64,000 nt of DNA from Primorskyibacter flagellatus (GTDB lineage: Bacteria > Pseudomonadota > Alphaproteobacteria > Rhodobacterales > Rhodobacteraceae): NCBI RefSeq assembly GCF_014638275.1, contig NZ_BMFJ01000001.1, positions 2,530,338-2,594,337 of the forward strand. Reading direction: 5' to 3'. Every line of letters begins with the position of its first letter. Position 1 is the first letter of the stretch. The notes beneath the pieces were generated by a model that saw only the letters and a list, made by a program, of their open reading frames with translations, did not search any database and was not told where the DNA came from. This document shows, piece after piece, positions 62,980-64,000 of this stretch. Both the position numbers and the translations under genes were made by a program.

Positions 62980-63927
62980 TTGCTGGGCGTCCTCTCCATC
63001 ACGCTGCCCGTCTTTGCGGTCATGGCCGTTGGCTATGTCGCCGTTCGCTACGGGCCGCTGACCTCTGTCACCATGAAATCGCTCGGCGAATTTACCCTGC
63101 TGGTCACGCTGCCCTTCGCCCTGTTCACCGCCGTATCGACCCGCAGCTTCGCGGAGGTGGTCAACCCGTCGTACCTGCTGACGCTGGCGGCGGGCGGACT
63201 GGCGGCGCAGTTGCTGATGTGGGTGATCGTGCGATTGCAGTCGGTCGGGCCGAAGCGGCGGGCGCTGGCGGTTCTTTCCTCGGCAACGCCGAATACCGCG
63301 TTCCTTGGGTTCCCGATCTACCTCATGGTCATTCCGGAGCACGCCGGGCCCGTCCTCGCGATGAACCTGCTGATCGAGAACGTGCTGCTGAACCCGATCG
63401 GGCTGATCCTGCTTGGACGGGCGGAGTCGGAGGGAGAGGTCTCCCCGCTGCGGCTCATGGGCCGGATCGGGCTTTCGGTGATCCGCCGGCCGCTGATCAT
63501 CGGGCTGATGGCCGGGTTTGCGCTGGTCTTGCTGGGCGTGACGCCTCCGGACGGGGTGATCCGGTTCACCGGGCTGCTCGGGCAGGCGGCGGCGCCGATT
63601 GCGCTGGTCGTGGTCGGGGGGACGCTGGTCGGGCTGAACCTGAAGGGCGATCTGGGCCTCGCGTCGCAGATGGCTCTGGTCAAGCTGCTGGTTCATCCGG
63701 CGCTGGTGATCGGGGCGCTGGCGCTGCTGACCGGCGCGGGGCTGGTCCAGATGGGGCCCGAGCTGCGGACGGGGCTGATCCTGACTGCCTGCCTGCCGAC
63801 CTTTTCGACGCTGGTGCTGTTCGCGCAGGAGGCTGGGCACGAGGGGCTGGCCTCGATCGCGCTGATGCTCTGCACCTGCCTGTCCTTCGTGACGGTAAAC
63901 CTGGCGCTACTGCTGCTCGCCGGTTGA
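62980..63927 (+). CDS. AEC (auxin efflux carrier) family transporter
   Basis: Membrane protein of 315 aa with about ten segments: ITLPVFAVMAVGYVAVRYG, NTAFLGFPIYL and VVGGTLVGLNL are typical of the AEC/YfdV-like family. The TTG at 62980 is the best start just after aroC; no ATG is available before 63022. The substrate (malonate, malate or another organic anion) is unknown. Confidence 0.85.
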   Translation: MLGVLSITLPVFAVMAVGYVAVRYGPLTSVTMKSLGEFTLLVTLPFALFTAVSTRSFAEVVNPSYLLTLAAGGLAAQLLMWVIVRLQSVGPKRRALAVLSSATPNTAFLGFPIYLMVIPEHAGPVLAMNLLIENVLLNPIGLILLGRAESEGEVSPLRLMGRIGLSVIRRPLIIGLMAGFALVLLGVTPPDGVIRFTGLLGQAAAPIALVVVGGTLVGLNLKGDLGLASQMALVKLLVHPALVIGALALLTGAGLVQMGPELRTGLILTACLPTFSTLVLFAQEAGHEGLASIALMLCTCLSFVTVNLALLLLAG

Positions 63928-63976
63928 CCGAATCTTTACCCCGTCCTGTCAAGCTCGTCCCATCCCGGAACGGAGG

Positions 63977-64000
63977 ATGCGGATGCCACGCACAGCCGAA
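63977..64000 (+). CDS. First codons of a gene leaving the window
   Basis: ATG at 63977 (or 63983, same frame), the latter preceded by GGAGGATG; the first eight codons MRMPRTAE are visible. Nothing can be said of the function. Confidence 0.4.

Noticed and set aside
61774..63927. A 717-codon frame covering aroC and the AEC transporter
   Set aside because: The first half is a shadow of aroC in another frame; only the part from 62980 is a real membrane protein.

Overview
The window is high-GC chromosomal DNA from an alphaproteobacterium, most likely a marine Rhodobacteraceae/Roseobacter-group member. Supporting signs are an FbcFBC-type cytochrome bc1 operon, a CcrM GANTC methyltransferase, three VPLPA-CTERM sorted proteins, a taurine:pyruvate-type aminotransferase, an AlkB hydroxylase and a short hairpin repeat family (GGATATTT..GGCAAGATGA) at several gene ends. 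No rRNA, CRISPR array or insertion sequence was seen. One tRNA gene, tRNA-Lys(TTT), lies at 49.0 kb.

Core, left (1-38.3 kb). This part holds a metallophosphatase (cut by the window edge), a thiolase, an alpha-2-macroglobulin / glycolipid-binding protein / PBP1C operon, a hybrid histidine kinase and an MltB-like transglycosylase. Next come a DnaE2 polymerase that seems to lack its C-terminal OB domain and has no imuAB beside it, and the zinc regulon (znuB-znuC-zur, divergent from znuA). Then follow a glycerate kinase, an aminotransferase, a HIT protein, a GT14 glycosyltransferase divergent from a sulfotransferase, a CoA-transferase, a DsbA-like protein, a DUF721 protein, mutY-alkB, three VPLPA-CTERM proteins, ccrM, rnhB, small secreted proteins, a membrane-anchored winged-helix protein and a LuxR solo.

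Accessory region (38.48-49.06 kb). This is a 10.5-kb integrative mobilizable element inserted in the 3' end of tRNA-Lys. It is flanked by 20-bp direct repeats and carries a tyrosine integrase next to the tRNA. It combines a plasmid-like HTH replication protein with internal palindromic repeats, a ColE1-like mobilization module (mobC, a HEN-type relaxase, and two genes nested in another frame of the relaxase gene), and a parA cassette behind a perfect 16-bp inverted repeat. An XRE/excisionase-type switch lies beside the integrase. The AT-richer cargo is a D12-class adenine methyltransferase that converges on a two-gene unit. That unit encodes a ParB-fold protein and a protein with a PD-(D/E)XK-like motif. 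This trio is my main candidate for an undescribed defence or restriction-like system.

Core, right (49.1-64 kb). dapF-mtaB, a PaiB-like protein, a GST, a VOC protein, an outer-membrane beta-barrel, the petABC bc1 operon, the TPP-riboswitch-controlled thiBPQ operon, a dicarboxylate symporter, aroC, an AEC transporter and the first codons of a further gene. These are ordinary housekeeping genes in compact, mostly overlapping operons.
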